NCBI GenBank assembly: GCA_026168455.1
Contig: JANSJX010000008.1
Span: 1,833,001-1,897,000, forward strand
Reading direction: 5' to 3'
Source of the DNA: Theocolax elegans
Taxonomy: Eukaryota > Arthropoda > Insecta > Hymenoptera > Cerocephalidae
DNA length: 64,000 bases
The notes beneath the pieces are model-generated. The model saw nothing but the letters and a program-made list of their open reading frames with translations, did no database searches and was not told the origin of the DNA. The stretch's first letter is position 1, and the number at the start of each line of letters is the position of its first letter. This document shows, one piece after another, positions 11,621 to 22,699 of this stretch. Made by a program: the position numbers and the translations under genes.

Positions 11621-12020
11621 AATTTCGGAATGATCTCTGATGGATTAATTCGTTAACGTTTTAACTGGACACGTAAGTGAATACTTAATCGTTCGTACGT
11701 ATGTAACGTATTTTTTCTATCATGAAAGTTACATTGATATAGTTAAGAAATATTAATATATTGCGTGTATTATTCGATTATCGTTTAAAAAAAAACATTT
11801 TTTTTTATTTAGAGGTTGACAGTTTTTACCTATGTATATAGGTATATATATATACCCGTAGTGAATTTATTGAAAAAATTTATATAAAACTTCCGTCGAT
11901 CTCGGGAATTCTCGGTCAGAAATTCAAAGCAATCGGTGTAAGCACTCGATACATAATTTTTCTGACAGATCGGGATAAAACGAACAATTAGTAAGTTTGA
12001 AAGTTTTTGAAAAATGGCCC
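11620..12020. other. AT-rich spacer
   Basis: Contains short A and T runs and a small TATATAGG/CCTATGTATA inverted word near 11830. Nothing else is seen. Confidence 0.45.
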
Positions 12021-12340
12021 AACAATACATCACGGACTAAAAAGCGAGAAAGGAAGAAAAGGAGCAAAAAAAAAGCAGCGGCAAAGTTGCTCGACATTCG
12101 AAAAGTCGGACCGATATTGAAGTAACTTTGACGATATCGCGAGGGGGAAAAAAAAACTTTCTAATTGAGAATCCGATGAGAGTACGCGGTTACGTGTATA
12201 CCTATATATACATCCATGAAACGCGAAAAGAGAGGGGTATGGGTGTACAGAGGAAACCACCGACAAGCTCGAGATTTTCTTTGGACGGTTTTTTCTTTTC
12301 CAGGCGTCTCCCTCATTGATTTATAACGAATTAGACGATT

Positions 12341-12366
12341 GGGAGGGAGGGAGGGAGGGAGGGGGG
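12341..12366. repeat. (GGGA)n microsatellite
   Basis: Five GGGA units are followed by a six-G run. G-tracts at four-base spacing could form a G-quadruplex. Confidence 0.9.
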
Positions 12367-12655
12367 TATACGGTGTATTTTTGTAGGCAGGTGGTGCCGT
12401 GGCCAATGGCAAAAAGGAAGTGGCGGGTGAGGGTGAGGGGTTTGTATAACCGACGTGTTTTGAAAGCTCGCGAAGTAACACCATACCTTTCTCTCTTTCT
12501 GTCTCTCGTATTTCAACGTCGCCGTGAACGGTTTGGAGAGAAGGGGTAAATTCTTGGCGCAAAACTAGCCCGCGCGAGAGGTCGTTAATTAAAGGCGAAA
12601 GGTACGTTTTGCCCAAGAGTCGTACGTCACGGAAGTCGAAGACTTTGCCGCCCTG

Positions 12656-12678
12656 TCTCTCTCTCTCTCTCTCTCTCT
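12656..12678. repeat. (CT)n microsatellite
   Basis: About 11 uninterrupted CT units. Confidence 0.95.
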
Positions 12679-12822
12679 TTTGGTCTAGGTCGCAGCTCGG
12701 GGTCTTTCTTTCCAGGTTGTCGAGGTGTACGGCACGCGCCGCGGCAAATAATAGCCCGGCACACTCCGCTCCTATTTGTCAGAGAACTGTGCTTTTACCT
12801 CGTTCAACGTGTTGGTGCGCAC

Positions 12823-12823
12823 G

Positions 12824-12848
<25 letters not shown>
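12823..12848. repeat. (CT)n microsatellite
   Basis: About 13 CT units lie within 150 bp of the previous CT tract, in the same orientation. Confidence 0.95.
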
Positions 12849-12858
<10 letters not shown>

Positions 12859-13329
12859 CCCCTATGTACCTACAATTGAAAAGGCTCTTTGTGACCCTCC
12901 CTCCCGCGCCTCCTCCTTCTCACCAGTTAGTATTGTACCAAGGCGGCAAGTATGCGAGCGACCTTTCCGCGATATCTTGAATCGCGAATCCCCTTTCCTT
13001 TGCACAACTTTTGTCTGAAATCTCAACGTGTATACAAGTGTTGCTTCGCGCGTATACGTGCGCAGTCCTCGTTTCCATGTTTTTGTTCCTGTACTACTCT
13101 CGAATAACGAGTTTACCGCTTATGCGTTAATGCATCCGTTAATCCTACCTTCCACTGTGTTTTTACTTTTCCTTTTCCTTTTTTCTTTCTCGACGTCTCG
13201 ATGTGGTGTGCGTACGGCTCGTAGACGCGCATATGCACCGTGTACGCGTTAACATTTGGGAATCCGCGACTTCGAGATTTTCGGTCGGAATTTCAGGGGG
13301 TTTTTACGCGCGCGTATATGCGTATACCC

Positions 13330-13816
13330 CTAATACGAAGATGAGAAACATGCGTGTAATGTTTAATTATACGCGAGTTAATGGGGGTTTTTTTGGTTCG
13401 GTCAGAATCTCACAGCTGGGTTTAAAAATATATATAAGAAAAGAAATCTTCGTTCACAAGGTATTATACGATCTTACTGTACTTACAGAACGAATTTTAG
13501 TCCATTTCAATGAAATTTTTATTTTCATGTATATTCGATTTGATGATGTGTGTTTCATTCAAATTAGTAAATACATCGCGTAGATTTGAATAATATAACT
13601 TATTAATAGATAATAGCGAAGATAAATGTTTGATTTATAATTATTATACTCTTTAGTAAAGGAGGGACGAACTGATGGAATAGGATAAATTACTATACTG
13701 TATTATGATAAAATTTAATTTAATACATAACTACTAATATTTATGCAACTTCTATTAAATTTTACTACGTAGCGTTACAATGTTTTCTTGCTCAATGTTT
13801 TTTTACTCTGTAAATC
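13330..13816. other. AT-rich spacer
   Basis: This is the transition from the CpG-rich block into AT-rich DNA. No gene or repeat is recognised. Confidence 0.45.
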
Positions 13817-14060
13817 CCAAATAGTGCAAAATCACTTTCTTAATAGTGCAAATACGGGCACCTTTTTTCAAAAGCGAACATACTCAAAGTGGATGTTCGC
13901 TTTTGTCAAACATCTGCTTTTTAAGAAAGTGTATGTATTTTCATTGGAAAAAGTAACAATTCTCTTTTTAAAAGTACGTATAAACTTTTTTCGTAAGTTA
14001 AAAATCACTTTTTCGGAGTAACTGGATTTTCACTATAGCAAGTGATTATTCACTATTTGG
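13817..14060. mobile_element. MITE with CCAAATAGTG ends, 244 bp
   Basis: The left end CCAAATAGTGCAAAATCACTT matches the complement of the right end, AAGTGATTATTCACTATTTGG, with few differences. An inner perfect hairpin with arms AAAAGCGAACAT and ATGTTCGCTTTT sits at about 13871-13905, and TTAAGAAAGTG recurs inverted. The open frame crossing it (13788-14021) is Lys/Phe-rich and meaningless. No clear target-site duplication is seen. Confidence 0.75.
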
Positions 14061-14269
14061 AATTTCGAGAGTATATTGATAGTTTGAACATTTTTCTAAG
14101 TATAATAAATCGATTACTTTAAGGGCAATAAAACATGACTATTCATCTAGGTCAATTTTTACCGACCGTTTTGATATACAAACGAAAAGAAGTATTTTGT
14201 AACGTGTACTTATAGACAAACTGCAAGACATTTTTTTATCATCCCTGCCATACCGATCGAATTTTAAAT

Positions 14270-14945
14270 ATATCTTAAAAAAGCATGATAGTATTTGACA
14301 AAAGTACGAGAAGACGCGAATGATTGACCTCTCTGCAAAACGTCAGACTAAAATTCTAGCGCGTTTCCAAGAAATTTCTTACCAAAAGTGTAAAAAATCA
14401 CTTTTTGGTAAGGGGTTTCTCGGACAACCAATTGTATTCAAGTCTCATATTTTGCAATAAAGACATGTTTTCTCCTACACTTTTTTAAATATTATCATAC
14501 ATAATTATATATTAAATTCATTGTTTAGCTCGGTTAATAATGTAGAGAGGGGGTGACATACCCGATGGATTATCGACCGAGCAAAGAAGATAATACTGCA
14601 TTTCTTTAAAAAATTTGTAATTTTATACAAATTTTTTATAAACCCGAATACAGAAATACAATAAATAATTAAATAATAAGTAAGTCTACTAAGTTTGAAG
14701 TCAATACAACAAGGACGTTATAAAAAAATTTCTGCACCGAAAATGTACGATTTTCGTGATTTGTCAGTGCAGAAATATCTTAAGTTGTGTGAGTTATTAT
14801 CGAATGATCTAGTGTTGTTCTGTATTCGGGTTTTACGTAAATTTGCATATTTTTTAAAATAAATGTAATAATTATCTTTTTTTTTGCTAGGTCGGTAACC
14901 CAAGCGGGCATGCCACTCCCGTTCATAGACTAGGTGAAGAACGTG
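14270..14945 (+). mobile_element. palindromic repeat family P, copy 1
   Basis: A compound palindromic, non-coding repeat. An inner hairpin at 14379-14412 pairs TTACCAAAAGTG with CACTTTTTGGTAA. Farther on, TTGTTTAGCTCGGTT, AACCCGAATACA, AATAATTAAATAATAA and TCAATACAACAAGGAC occur in the same order in the opposite-strand copy at 49470-50030. A second inversion is centred near 14745. It places ATTCGGGTTTTA and AAATGTAATAATTATCTTTT at 14822-14885, opposite the first half. Opposing blocks carry CTGCACCGAAAATGTAC. The minus-strand frame at 14718-15059 lies in this palindrome and is not called. The exact ends are uncertain. Confidence 0.7.
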
Positions 14946-15780
14946 TTTATTTTTGTGGAAGCTAAGCTTCTTTGAATAAACTTCAATTTTTGTCACGTTT
15001 TGAGGTACCTTTGAACTTATGTAAAACATATCGACGCCTCGGAGACAAAAATAGCACAATTCGAATTTCCTATATGTTTTATTTTAAATGGCACAAAATT
15101 AAAACTGGGAGGATAATCCGGATATTGATATACTAGTAGGTATACCACGTTACTTTAATTAAATTAATCATTAACTTTTTCATAAAATATATACATTTAT
15201 TCGATTCCATACGGGTATTTCTTTCGCTGCAGTGTAATATTTTAATCAAGACGATAAAAACGAGAAAAGAAATATGACATTTCAAAAAATGCCAATTACG
15301 TTGTTAAATTTGAAGCTCGTTTACATCACAATTACATTTGGAACTACACCAATTCGCATTAGTGTAATTGAAGATATTCGGTCGACGATTTTGATACTCA
15401 AACTAGAGAACAATTGCACGATTATCAATTTTATTATTGAATATAGTGTACTTGGATGGGAAATGCAATACTGTAGTGGTAAACCGTTTAGCGGTTATGA
15501 TATATATAATTAATTTACAAGAGTATCGATAGTCGTGGAAAGTAATAAAGTTGTAACAGTTTAATGATACGTCATTAATACCTAGACTGATTCCCGTGTT
15601 CCTTCGGAATGCGTCGATATAGTTTACATTTCGATTGATGACAGTGTGTATTAATCACATCAAACGTATTTATTACTAGTACAATATAATACTAGAGCAT
15701 ACGTGGACATCGTCCCTTTAAGGATTATAATTTCATACATCGAATTAATTTGATTCGATCTAGGTATATCTTGTTTTTCT
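14946..15780. other. AT-rich spacer with unplaced open frame
   Basis: The sequence holds a 79-codon plus-strand frame at 15274-15513 of unbiased composition (it includes NLKLVYITITFGTTP). I do not recognise it, and no splice or promoter context supports it. A short minus-strand frame at 15660-15854 overlaps the next repeat. Confidence 0.4.
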
Positions 15781-16021
15781 GTATATATACGAAGAAAAAA
15801 CGTTGTAGTAAAAATGAGAATGTTGTTTAGTTGACGGAGAGACAAACCTGACAAAATGACTATAACTCCTATTTTTTATTATTAGTATTTACTCTATATA
15901 TGACTTGTAAATTGTTTCTATATAACAAAATAGTAATTTTAGTCGCTTTTCATGTCTGTCTCTCCATCAACTAAACAACATTCTCATTTTTACTTCAACG
16001 TTTTTTCTCCGCGTGTATAAG
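15781..16021. mobile_element. MITE family C, copy 1
   Basis: The arms at 15781-15850 and about 15955-16021 match as inverted complements through GTATATATACG, GAAAAAACGTTG, AAAAATGAGAATG and TTGTTTAGTTGA. The right end carries the family's GCGGAGA word on the complementary strand (TCTCCGCG). The centre is about 100 bp of AT-rich loop. Related termini occur at 51891-52194 and 28019-28032. There is no coding capacity. Confidence 0.8.
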
Positions 16022-16390
16022 AAAGTACATTGTTAAACGTTTGGACGTACGCCTTACACCAACTGGAAGGTATAAGACAATCGTATCACTGTTATATTAT
16101 TAATCACACTCGGTTTCACCGAAACTCGAAACTTTCAGCACTATATTTTCTTATACCTTATATGTAAGTGATGATTCTAAGTATAACAAAATTCTAATAT
16201 TTTCAATGTCAATATTTTGCTTTAGCTAAACTTTAGTATCATCGTCAAATTTTTCAACACTAGATTTATATCCTTTCGATACTATACATTTCATGCAAAA
16301 CGAAAATTTTATTTCGTTGTTCTAACGAGCGTTTGATAGTTATATATACATTGATAAGTCTAGAGATTAATACCAGCTGCACCCGAATTA
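16022..16390. other. AT-rich spacer
   Basis: AT-rich DNA with no recognisable gene, repeat end or RNA. Confidence 0.45.
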
Positions 16391-16584
16391 GTAACAAAGC
16401 TTTTTTTCGTGCTCTGAAATTGGTACCAAAGATAGTCGCGTGGTTATATAAACATTTCCGTTTGGTTAATTCGAAAGTACGGTATAAAAGCGTGAGAGAT
16501 ATAGGTTAAGTTAAGTTGCGGTCGGTCACTTCTGTTTATCGTGAACCGAGCGATGCAAAACGAAAGTAAATACATAGGAATGCC

Positions 16585-16588
<4 letters not shown>

Positions 16589-16615
<27 letters not shown>
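16589..16615. repeat. (GA)n microsatellite
   Basis: About 13 uninterrupted GA units. Confidence 0.95.
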
Positions 16616-16619
<4 letters not shown>

Positions 16620-16836
16620 ATATTGTTATAAGATGAAAATAGCTCGCGAGTTCACCAACTTTCCTCGCAGGTCCCTCAAGGAGAAAGACGTTGGCGGCGA
16701 CGACTACGACGACGACGACGTTCCCGGATAAAGGCGATTCGGCAAAGTTTTTCGAGGTTCTCGACACCACCAGTCAACCCCTAGCACATAAGTTTCTTTC
16801 TCTCCACACGGCGTACGCCCACCATTTCCTCTTCCA

Positions 16837-16869
16837 CCTCCTCCTCCTCCTCCTCCTCCTCCTCCTCCT
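16837..16869. repeat. (CCT)n microsatellite
   Basis: About 11 CCT units, giving a polyleucine stretch in one frame. Confidence 0.95.
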
Positions 16870-17399
16870 TCTTCTTTCTCTTTCGCCCCTTTCTCCTCTC
16901 TGCCACTTCACCGTTCATTCCGTTACTCAACTTTACGGGAGAGCGCGCGCGCGCGCGGCTCAGTTTGCACCTTCAACAAGTCCACGCGCGACTCCTCCTT
17001 TTTTCCGTTCTCCGTGGAGAAACGTAATCTTTTTGTCTCGCTCTCAGAAACTTTTGGATTTTCATATCCTCACCTGTCTCTCACTCCCCGCATCCACCCA
17101 AACCCCACTTTTCCGTTCATCCTCGCCTCCTCTACATCCACTACTTTTACCTTTTGCGCCTCGGAGCCAAGAAAATTATTGTACTATAAGATTAAATTTT
17201 CTTTCCTCGAAAACTTGGGTTAATTTAAAACTGATGTGGAACTTCGAACTGCGAACTCGGCGCTTTCTTCAATCTCGACCTCCTCTATATATGTATATAT
17301 ATATACATATACTCTCGTCGGTGGAGCCTCTGTGTGTATGTATGTGTGTGCTCTTTTTGTGACTCGGAGATCGCGGGCGTGAAAGAAAAACGCTAAAAC

Positions 17400-18600
17400 G
17401 AAACTGGAAAATATATAGAAGGGATATATAGAAGTTGATGTAGAAAAATTTTTACCTCATCTTGCCGACGATGGATCCGGTACTTAATCGAAGATTGGTT
17501 TTTTACTCGAGACCTATCTATATATAGATATCGCAACGAGTATAAAATTTTTTAAATAATTTCAAAGAATCTAAGATAAATTTATGTAAATCGGCTCGAG
17601 TGCCAGATGAGACACTATATATATATCACAAGAACCGACACGTGAAAATAATTTCTGAGTGCAACGCAAATTTAAAAATATTTTCTATATCAAGTAAATA
17701 CATATTTTAGATACAACGTATGAACTGCAATAATATACGTATTTTTTATATATAGTTAAAACGTCGAAAAGTTATTAAACTCATCGAGCGAATCATGCAC
17801 GCGAAGTAATTTCGGAAGTTAGCGGTTCGTTGGCTTCCGCAAAAATCGAAAAAAAATAAATAAATATATAAATAAAAAATTCAATTATCCGAGGTATATG
17901 ACGAGCGAATAAACACGAAAAGTCGCATAAAAAAGAGTAGTAAAGTGAACAACGGTGAAGGGAAATAATTCGTAATTGAGAGAATTGTTTGGCAATGTCA
18001 TTGGAAGAGAGGCTTTTAATGAGCTGTAATGATAACGATGAGAAACGCAACCTGGTGCATATATATATGAGTTGTCGAACAAAAATTTGTTAATATTCTC
18101 CTTTGGATGAATCGGATTTGCGAAATGATTAATGCACTGATTTATCGAGAGCGTTAAGTACTGCCGTATTAAAAAATGATCATTTTGAATAATTAAATGC
18201 GTCCACACACACAGATATATATATAGAATCGCTGAAGAGATTTTAATTTAATTGTGAGACAAATACGGTAATTTATTTATTATGCAAAGCTCGGTGTTTG
18301 GTGAGTTAAGTTCGATTATATATTGTATTTTTTTTTTAATCAACCACTCTATTGGATAAAATGGTCTGGGATAACAAATAGCTATATCATGTGTATTACT
18401 TGGTTATAGGTTATACGTATAGAAATTATATTCGAACAAAAAATAAAACGAAAGACGGTTGGAACATCGACGATTCATCATGTCGTATTACATAAAAATC
18501 TATAACGCAGAATAATTAATCAGAATTACGCACACCCCAAGAAAAACGATGATATTGCGTTAGGATTTACATATCGAGAAATGCGAAACGAAAGCTGGAA
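17400..18600. other. AT-rich non-coding stretch
   Basis: Contains short TATATA runs (about 17520, 17620, 18060 and 18212). Minus-strand frames at 17793-18208 are Ser/Ile/Phe-rich, unrecognised and overlap each other in different frames. Nothing else is seen. Confidence 0.5.
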
Positions 18601-19270
18601 GGAAGGAGGGTTGGAGGCTAATGAAAAATATGTACATCGTAAAATTATGTTAATAAAATAGGTATATAGCGCAAGCGGGACGAGCCATTAATTAACCACG
18701 ATCAGGCTCCGAAATTCTAATAAACATATATGAAATCGCTTGAATTAGGAAAAACAATCACCTCAATTACACCTCTCCCTTTAGACCTCTCGTGCTCACT
18801 CGAGTAACGCAGCTCCCTCACTCCCTTTTTGACTGATGATAATGGTTCCCCCTCGGCCCCTCGTCCCCCTCGTCCTCCCATTCGTTACCATGGTTACACT
18901 ACTCATTTATTTCGATCGAAACTCTACCTTTCATTCATCCCTTCCCCACTCCTGAGTAATATTCTATTCCGAAGGCCCCTTCTACCTCGTGGGCGAAGAT
19001 TAAACAGGTAGTTATGCGCGCGCGTCTCCCGCGAACTTTCGCAGGGGGTGACTTTTAATTATGCGGCCTCCGGGCTCCGCCCCTACCTCCCTACGAAAAC
19101 CGCGAAACCGGTCAAAGTGAATTTTCATCGTGCCGTACGTATACGGTGTCCATTAACCTCCTTTCCTCGTCCGCGTTTTCTCGCGTTGTTACCACCTGCT
19201 TGCGATTGATAATTATGTTCATTACTCTCTCCCCCCCTCTCTCTCTCTCTCTCTTTAATTGTCCTATCGC
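18600..19270. other. GC-richer island
   Basis: CpG-containing, C-rich plus strand with CCCCTCG words and a CT repeat at about 19235-19254. GTTACCATGGTTAC at 18884-18897 resembles an RFX X-box, but only one half-site fits. No coding potential is recognised. Confidence 0.4.
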
Positions 19271-19420
19271 ACATTGATTTCTTCATGTGTGTGCATTTGT
19301 ACATGTTCTATTACATACATTACTATATTTTACTTTTTCAATATTTTAGTCGTTTATGGATAAATATAGTTTGGTAATGTTTTATAAAGTATGATATGTA
19401 TAGCTATACCTTGCGTTCCT

Positions 19421-19583
19421 TTAACCCTTTCGGACCTGAATTAATTCACAATGTTTTAACATATTTTCATTTAGAATTTTATCACCGCAATTCTTGCTTT
19501 TTAAATATACAATTGGATTTTTAAATTTAAATTTTTCATCCTATAATCTACGATCCACTGTAAATTGGGTCTCAAAGGGTTAA
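19421..19583. mobile_element. TTAA-flanked MITE of a second type
   Basis: TTAA at 19421-19424 and TTAA at 19580-19583 flank a 155-bp body. Its ends are CCCTTTCGGACCTGAATT and, inverted, CCCTTTGAGACCCAATTT. A TTAA duplication plus CCC-starting termini are established features of piggyBac-type elements, so this is probably a non-autonomous derivative. The interior is AT-rich and non-coding, with weaker inverted matches continuing inward. Confidence 0.75.
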
Positions 19584-19759
19584 ATTTCGATATCCATAAT
19601 AATACGGGTGATTTTGTACGTTAATTATCTACATCTCATTAATTGATACTATTTATATATCTGAAAAATTACGCAGAGATAAACATTTTTATACAAAGTA
19701 TATCCGAATATTTTGGGTGAATATTGTAGTGCCAGGATGGTTGTAAATCTAATGCGAAC

Positions 19760-19992
19760 ACACATGTTTGAAAGTGATGATGAAGTTTCAGGCGAAAATA
19801 ATTTGCTGTTCGTCGTTGTAATCATGTACTTTACATCGATTAAACTTGCTGTAAAAGGAGTTCGGAAACACGAATTATTTACACAGTTACTTCTAACTGA
19901 CAACATTTAAATCGATCTGAAGTATATATGATTACGAAAACGAAAAAAAGATTATATTCTCGCCTGAAACTTTGGCATCACGTTTGAAACGA
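19760..19992. mobile_element. imperfect palindromic element
   Basis: The left arm (about 19763-19853) and right arm (about 19905-19992) are inverted complements. Shared words include GTGATG, AAGTTTCAGGCGA, a GTTTTCGT or GTTCGTCGT segment, GTAATCAT and ATCGATTAAA (or ATCGATTTAA). Overlapping frames on both strands at 19649-19910 fall inside the arms and are treated as artefacts. No terminal duplication is visible, so the boundaries are approximate. Confidence 0.55.
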
Positions 19993-20690
19993 CCTCGTCT
20001 ACGAAAAATTATCCGTCACTATAAAAAAAAATTTCAATCTGTTTCGTGCATAAAATAATAGACAAAAATAGAAATGTTTATTCAACTTTTCTCTCCGTGT
20101 AATTTGGTATATCAACACAATATCGTGCACATATCAAACAACAATTCCAATCGAATGTAATTCCAACTATCGAAACGCGAAATATAATTTAAAAAAAAGA
20201 AAACTAACTTTGGTATATAATAAAAAATATATATATATATGTCTTAGTAAATTTAGTATGTAGATGTACCGAGTTCCATACATTACTTAAAAGCAAATAT
20301 GTCTCTCCCAAGGCCTTGATCGAATTTTTACCAACCACTCTCATCTCATAAAAAAGTGCTTTTAAAATAAATGTTCGTAGCGTGTATATATATACATATA
20401 TATATATATATTCAGAAAAAGAAGTATTTTAAAGCAAACATTATTCAAAATTAATTTTAAATGTACAAATTTATTTAATCCCTTACAGCCGACGATTTTC
20501 ATTCAATTTTACGTTAACATAAAGTGTCTTTCTATTTTTGGTAAAAAAGAAAAATTTAACTTTTACAATATAAATCATAAATCGCATAGAGAACGGAACG
20601 GTAAATATTTTTACAGAAACAACTTTGCGCAGCACTGTTTAAACTAAACGAAAATCCATTAAATCAATTAAAAAAAGTGCGCTAGAGGGA
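19993..20690. other. AT-rich spacer
   Basis: Contains TA runs near 20228-20240 and 20385-20411. No gene, RNA or clear repeat end is seen. Confidence 0.45.
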
Positions 20691-21330
20691 GAGAGAGAGA
20701 GCGCTAAGGTAGAATGAAGAAGGTAACTCTCGCAATTATTTGGTCGTGAACGGGTGAGAAAAGTGAATTACAAATAACGGTAAAGAATAAAAGGTGTGTA
20801 TATATAGATGGTAAATGTATATAGATGGAGTAAGCGTGGTGCAATGGTTGAATTGGTCGGGAGTGGGGTGGGGGGGGGGGGGGGGTGAATTTGTCGTATC
20901 TATTGGAAAACCCGGCGTCTTTGGCCACTAAACTTGAGAAAGAAGTTGGAGAGGAGGCCGACAGAACAGATTTCTAAGCGATGAGCCGTGACGGAAAAGC
21001 ACTTAAAACTATTCCCCGGTGCGAGGCCATTACTTTGTTCCAGGTTGCGCGATCGCCTCTCGCTTATCCAATATAGTTAGTTTAGTTCTCCAGCCGCGGT
21101 ATATACATATACATATATACATATATATATACACGTAAGATGCGCGCGTTTTACAATGGCTCGATTGTCTCGATTTTTGTTAGCTGAATATATATATATA
21201 CCTCCGGTGAATCCACTTTTACCATGATTGTATCGAACTTGAATGACGATTTGCAATTGTAAAGCACGTTTACGTATATAATAGAGGGGGCTGAAAACAC
21301 GTGAAAACTTTACGCTCAATTATTGTAACG
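20690..21330. other. GC-richer island with 16-G run
   Basis: Contains GA-rich sequence near 20688-20701, the G run at 20870-20885, CpG words and TA-rich runs near 21100-21132 and 21189-21201. Short minus-strand frames include a proline run that is simply the complement of the G run. Confidence 0.45.
20870..20885. repeat. poly-G run (16)
   Basis: Sixteen consecutive G residues are preceded by GAGTGGGGT. Confidence 0.95.
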
Positions 21331-22480
21331 AATAAAATGAATTAAACCAATTATTAATAAAGCAGTTTCGATAAGAACCATATTACTGTATCTTGCGCGT
21401 AAGGTAAATCGATATTTACTGCACACTCGCACAATATTTGTAAGACACGTGAAATACATTATAAAATCTAAAATTCATTTAGAAAAGATATAATGAAAAA
21501 TAATATACCTAAAAACTACGAGCAATACAATGCTTTTTTTGTTAAATATGTCATTTATACGAGCTAGGCCATTATTATATTAACGTATAGAGGAGTTGAA
21601 ACGATAATAATTTAATAGCTCGAATTAGTTGAGGAGATATTATACTTATGGTGCGTAAAGATAGAAATCTATATCGCGAAAGAGTTTTGGAGGATGTACA
21701 TAGTGTTATGCCGGATATCTATCCTACCCGCATTTCAACTTATGCGTACACCTAATAGCAAACCTTCAACGTACAAGATCGTAAGTTTAACTATGCGTCG
21801 CGTTATCTCGCATTAAATATATACATATATATATAATTCATACATGTACGAAGTAATCAATTTTGAAGGATACTCATTAATTATTATTCAATTAATGTGC
21901 GCCGTTTCGATTTATATTTATGCAGTATTTTTATATTCATTCATTTTATATTTATTTAATTATTTATTTACTTATTAATTTATTTAATTAAATTTTAGGT
22001 CATATTAACCATAATTGGTCATTAATCACCAGATTAGGTCAATGACATTGCAATAACGTCAAGATATAAGTCTTTCAACCTGAAAAATTATGCACAAAAT
22101 ATTGAATATTTAATTGTTATTAAAGATAAATGCATTACTAGTAATTTTAAAAATTCGTCATTTTTTAAAACCGAGTATGTTAACGATAGTCCAATTATTT
22201 TAATAAATTTATTGCAAATCTAATTAATCCAGCTGTAAAGACGTTCTTACAAAAAAAATTAATCATTTATAACAAATGATAAGTACACGTATATTTTTAT
22301 GATTCGAAAGACTTTAAATTATGATAATTAATAATCAATTAATCGGTTTCTCAATATTTGTAAATAAAATATCCAGGTAATTGTTAAGTGGCATTAATGA
22401 ACGGAAAAGGCATATAGCGAAGGAAACTGTAGGTCGTATATAAATGTGAAGTCCCCCCCGTACGCCCGTCGAGAAGTAGA
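21330..22480. other. AT-rich non-coding stretch
   Basis: Dominated by A/T with ATTT-rich sequence at about 21930-21990. No gene or transposon structure is recognised. Confidence 0.5.
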
Positions 22481-22585
22481 TAATTTCAAGATCGTAAATG
22501 CAAACACATATCTCGAAAATTAAGCTCTCTCCGCAAGACACGCGGGAAAGTTTAAAGATGTTCAGCCGTGCTTCTAGGCACGCGC

Positions 22586-22586
<1 letters not shown>

Positions 22587-22669
<83 letters not shown>

Positions 22670-22698
22670 GCGTGCGTGCGTGTGTGTGCGTGTGTGTC
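22587..22698. repeat. compound (CT)n-(TA)n-(TG/CG)n microsatellite
   Basis: About 20 CT units pass directly into about 17 TA units, then into GTATGTATG and GTGCGTGCGTGTGTG. It is the longest compound simple repeat in the window. Frames across it encode only Ser-Leu, Tyr-Ile and Val-Cys repeats. Confidence 0.97.
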
Positions 22699-22699
22699 T

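Larger units (their letters stand above)
12020..13330. other. GC-richer island rich in microsatellites
   Basis: The island has a (GGGA)n run at 12341-12366 and CT runs at 12656-12678 and 12823-12848. CpG-dense DNA lies around 12725-12770 and 13040-13330. Frames of 60-150 codons occur on both strands, but each contains Ser/Leu or Arg/Glu blocks copied from the repeats. No domain, signal peptide or exon pattern stands out. Confidence 0.45.
16390..17400. other. GC-richer island with GA, GAC and CCT repeats
   Basis: The block holds (GA)n at 16589-16615, a GAC/GACGACG run at about 16700-16724, (CCT)n at 16837-16869 and a GCGCGCGCGC run near 16945-16955. A 223-codon plus-strand frame (16691-17362) begins Met-Ala-Ala followed by a threonine run and continues as a leucine/serine run. 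Both runs are translations of the repeats. It is not accepted as a gene. Confidence 0.5.

Noticed and set aside
14718..15059. 113-codon minus-strand frame
   Set aside because: It lies across the palindromic arm of family P and has no recognisable motif.
16691..17362. 223-codon frame beginning with an alanine/threonine run
   Set aside because: The threonine and leucine runs are translations of GAC and CCT triplet repeats, and the remainder is unrecognised and compositionally skewed.
18884..18897. RFX X-box-like GTTACCATGGTTAC
   Set aside because: Only the left half-site fits the consensus, and a single near-match in 64 kb is expected by chance.
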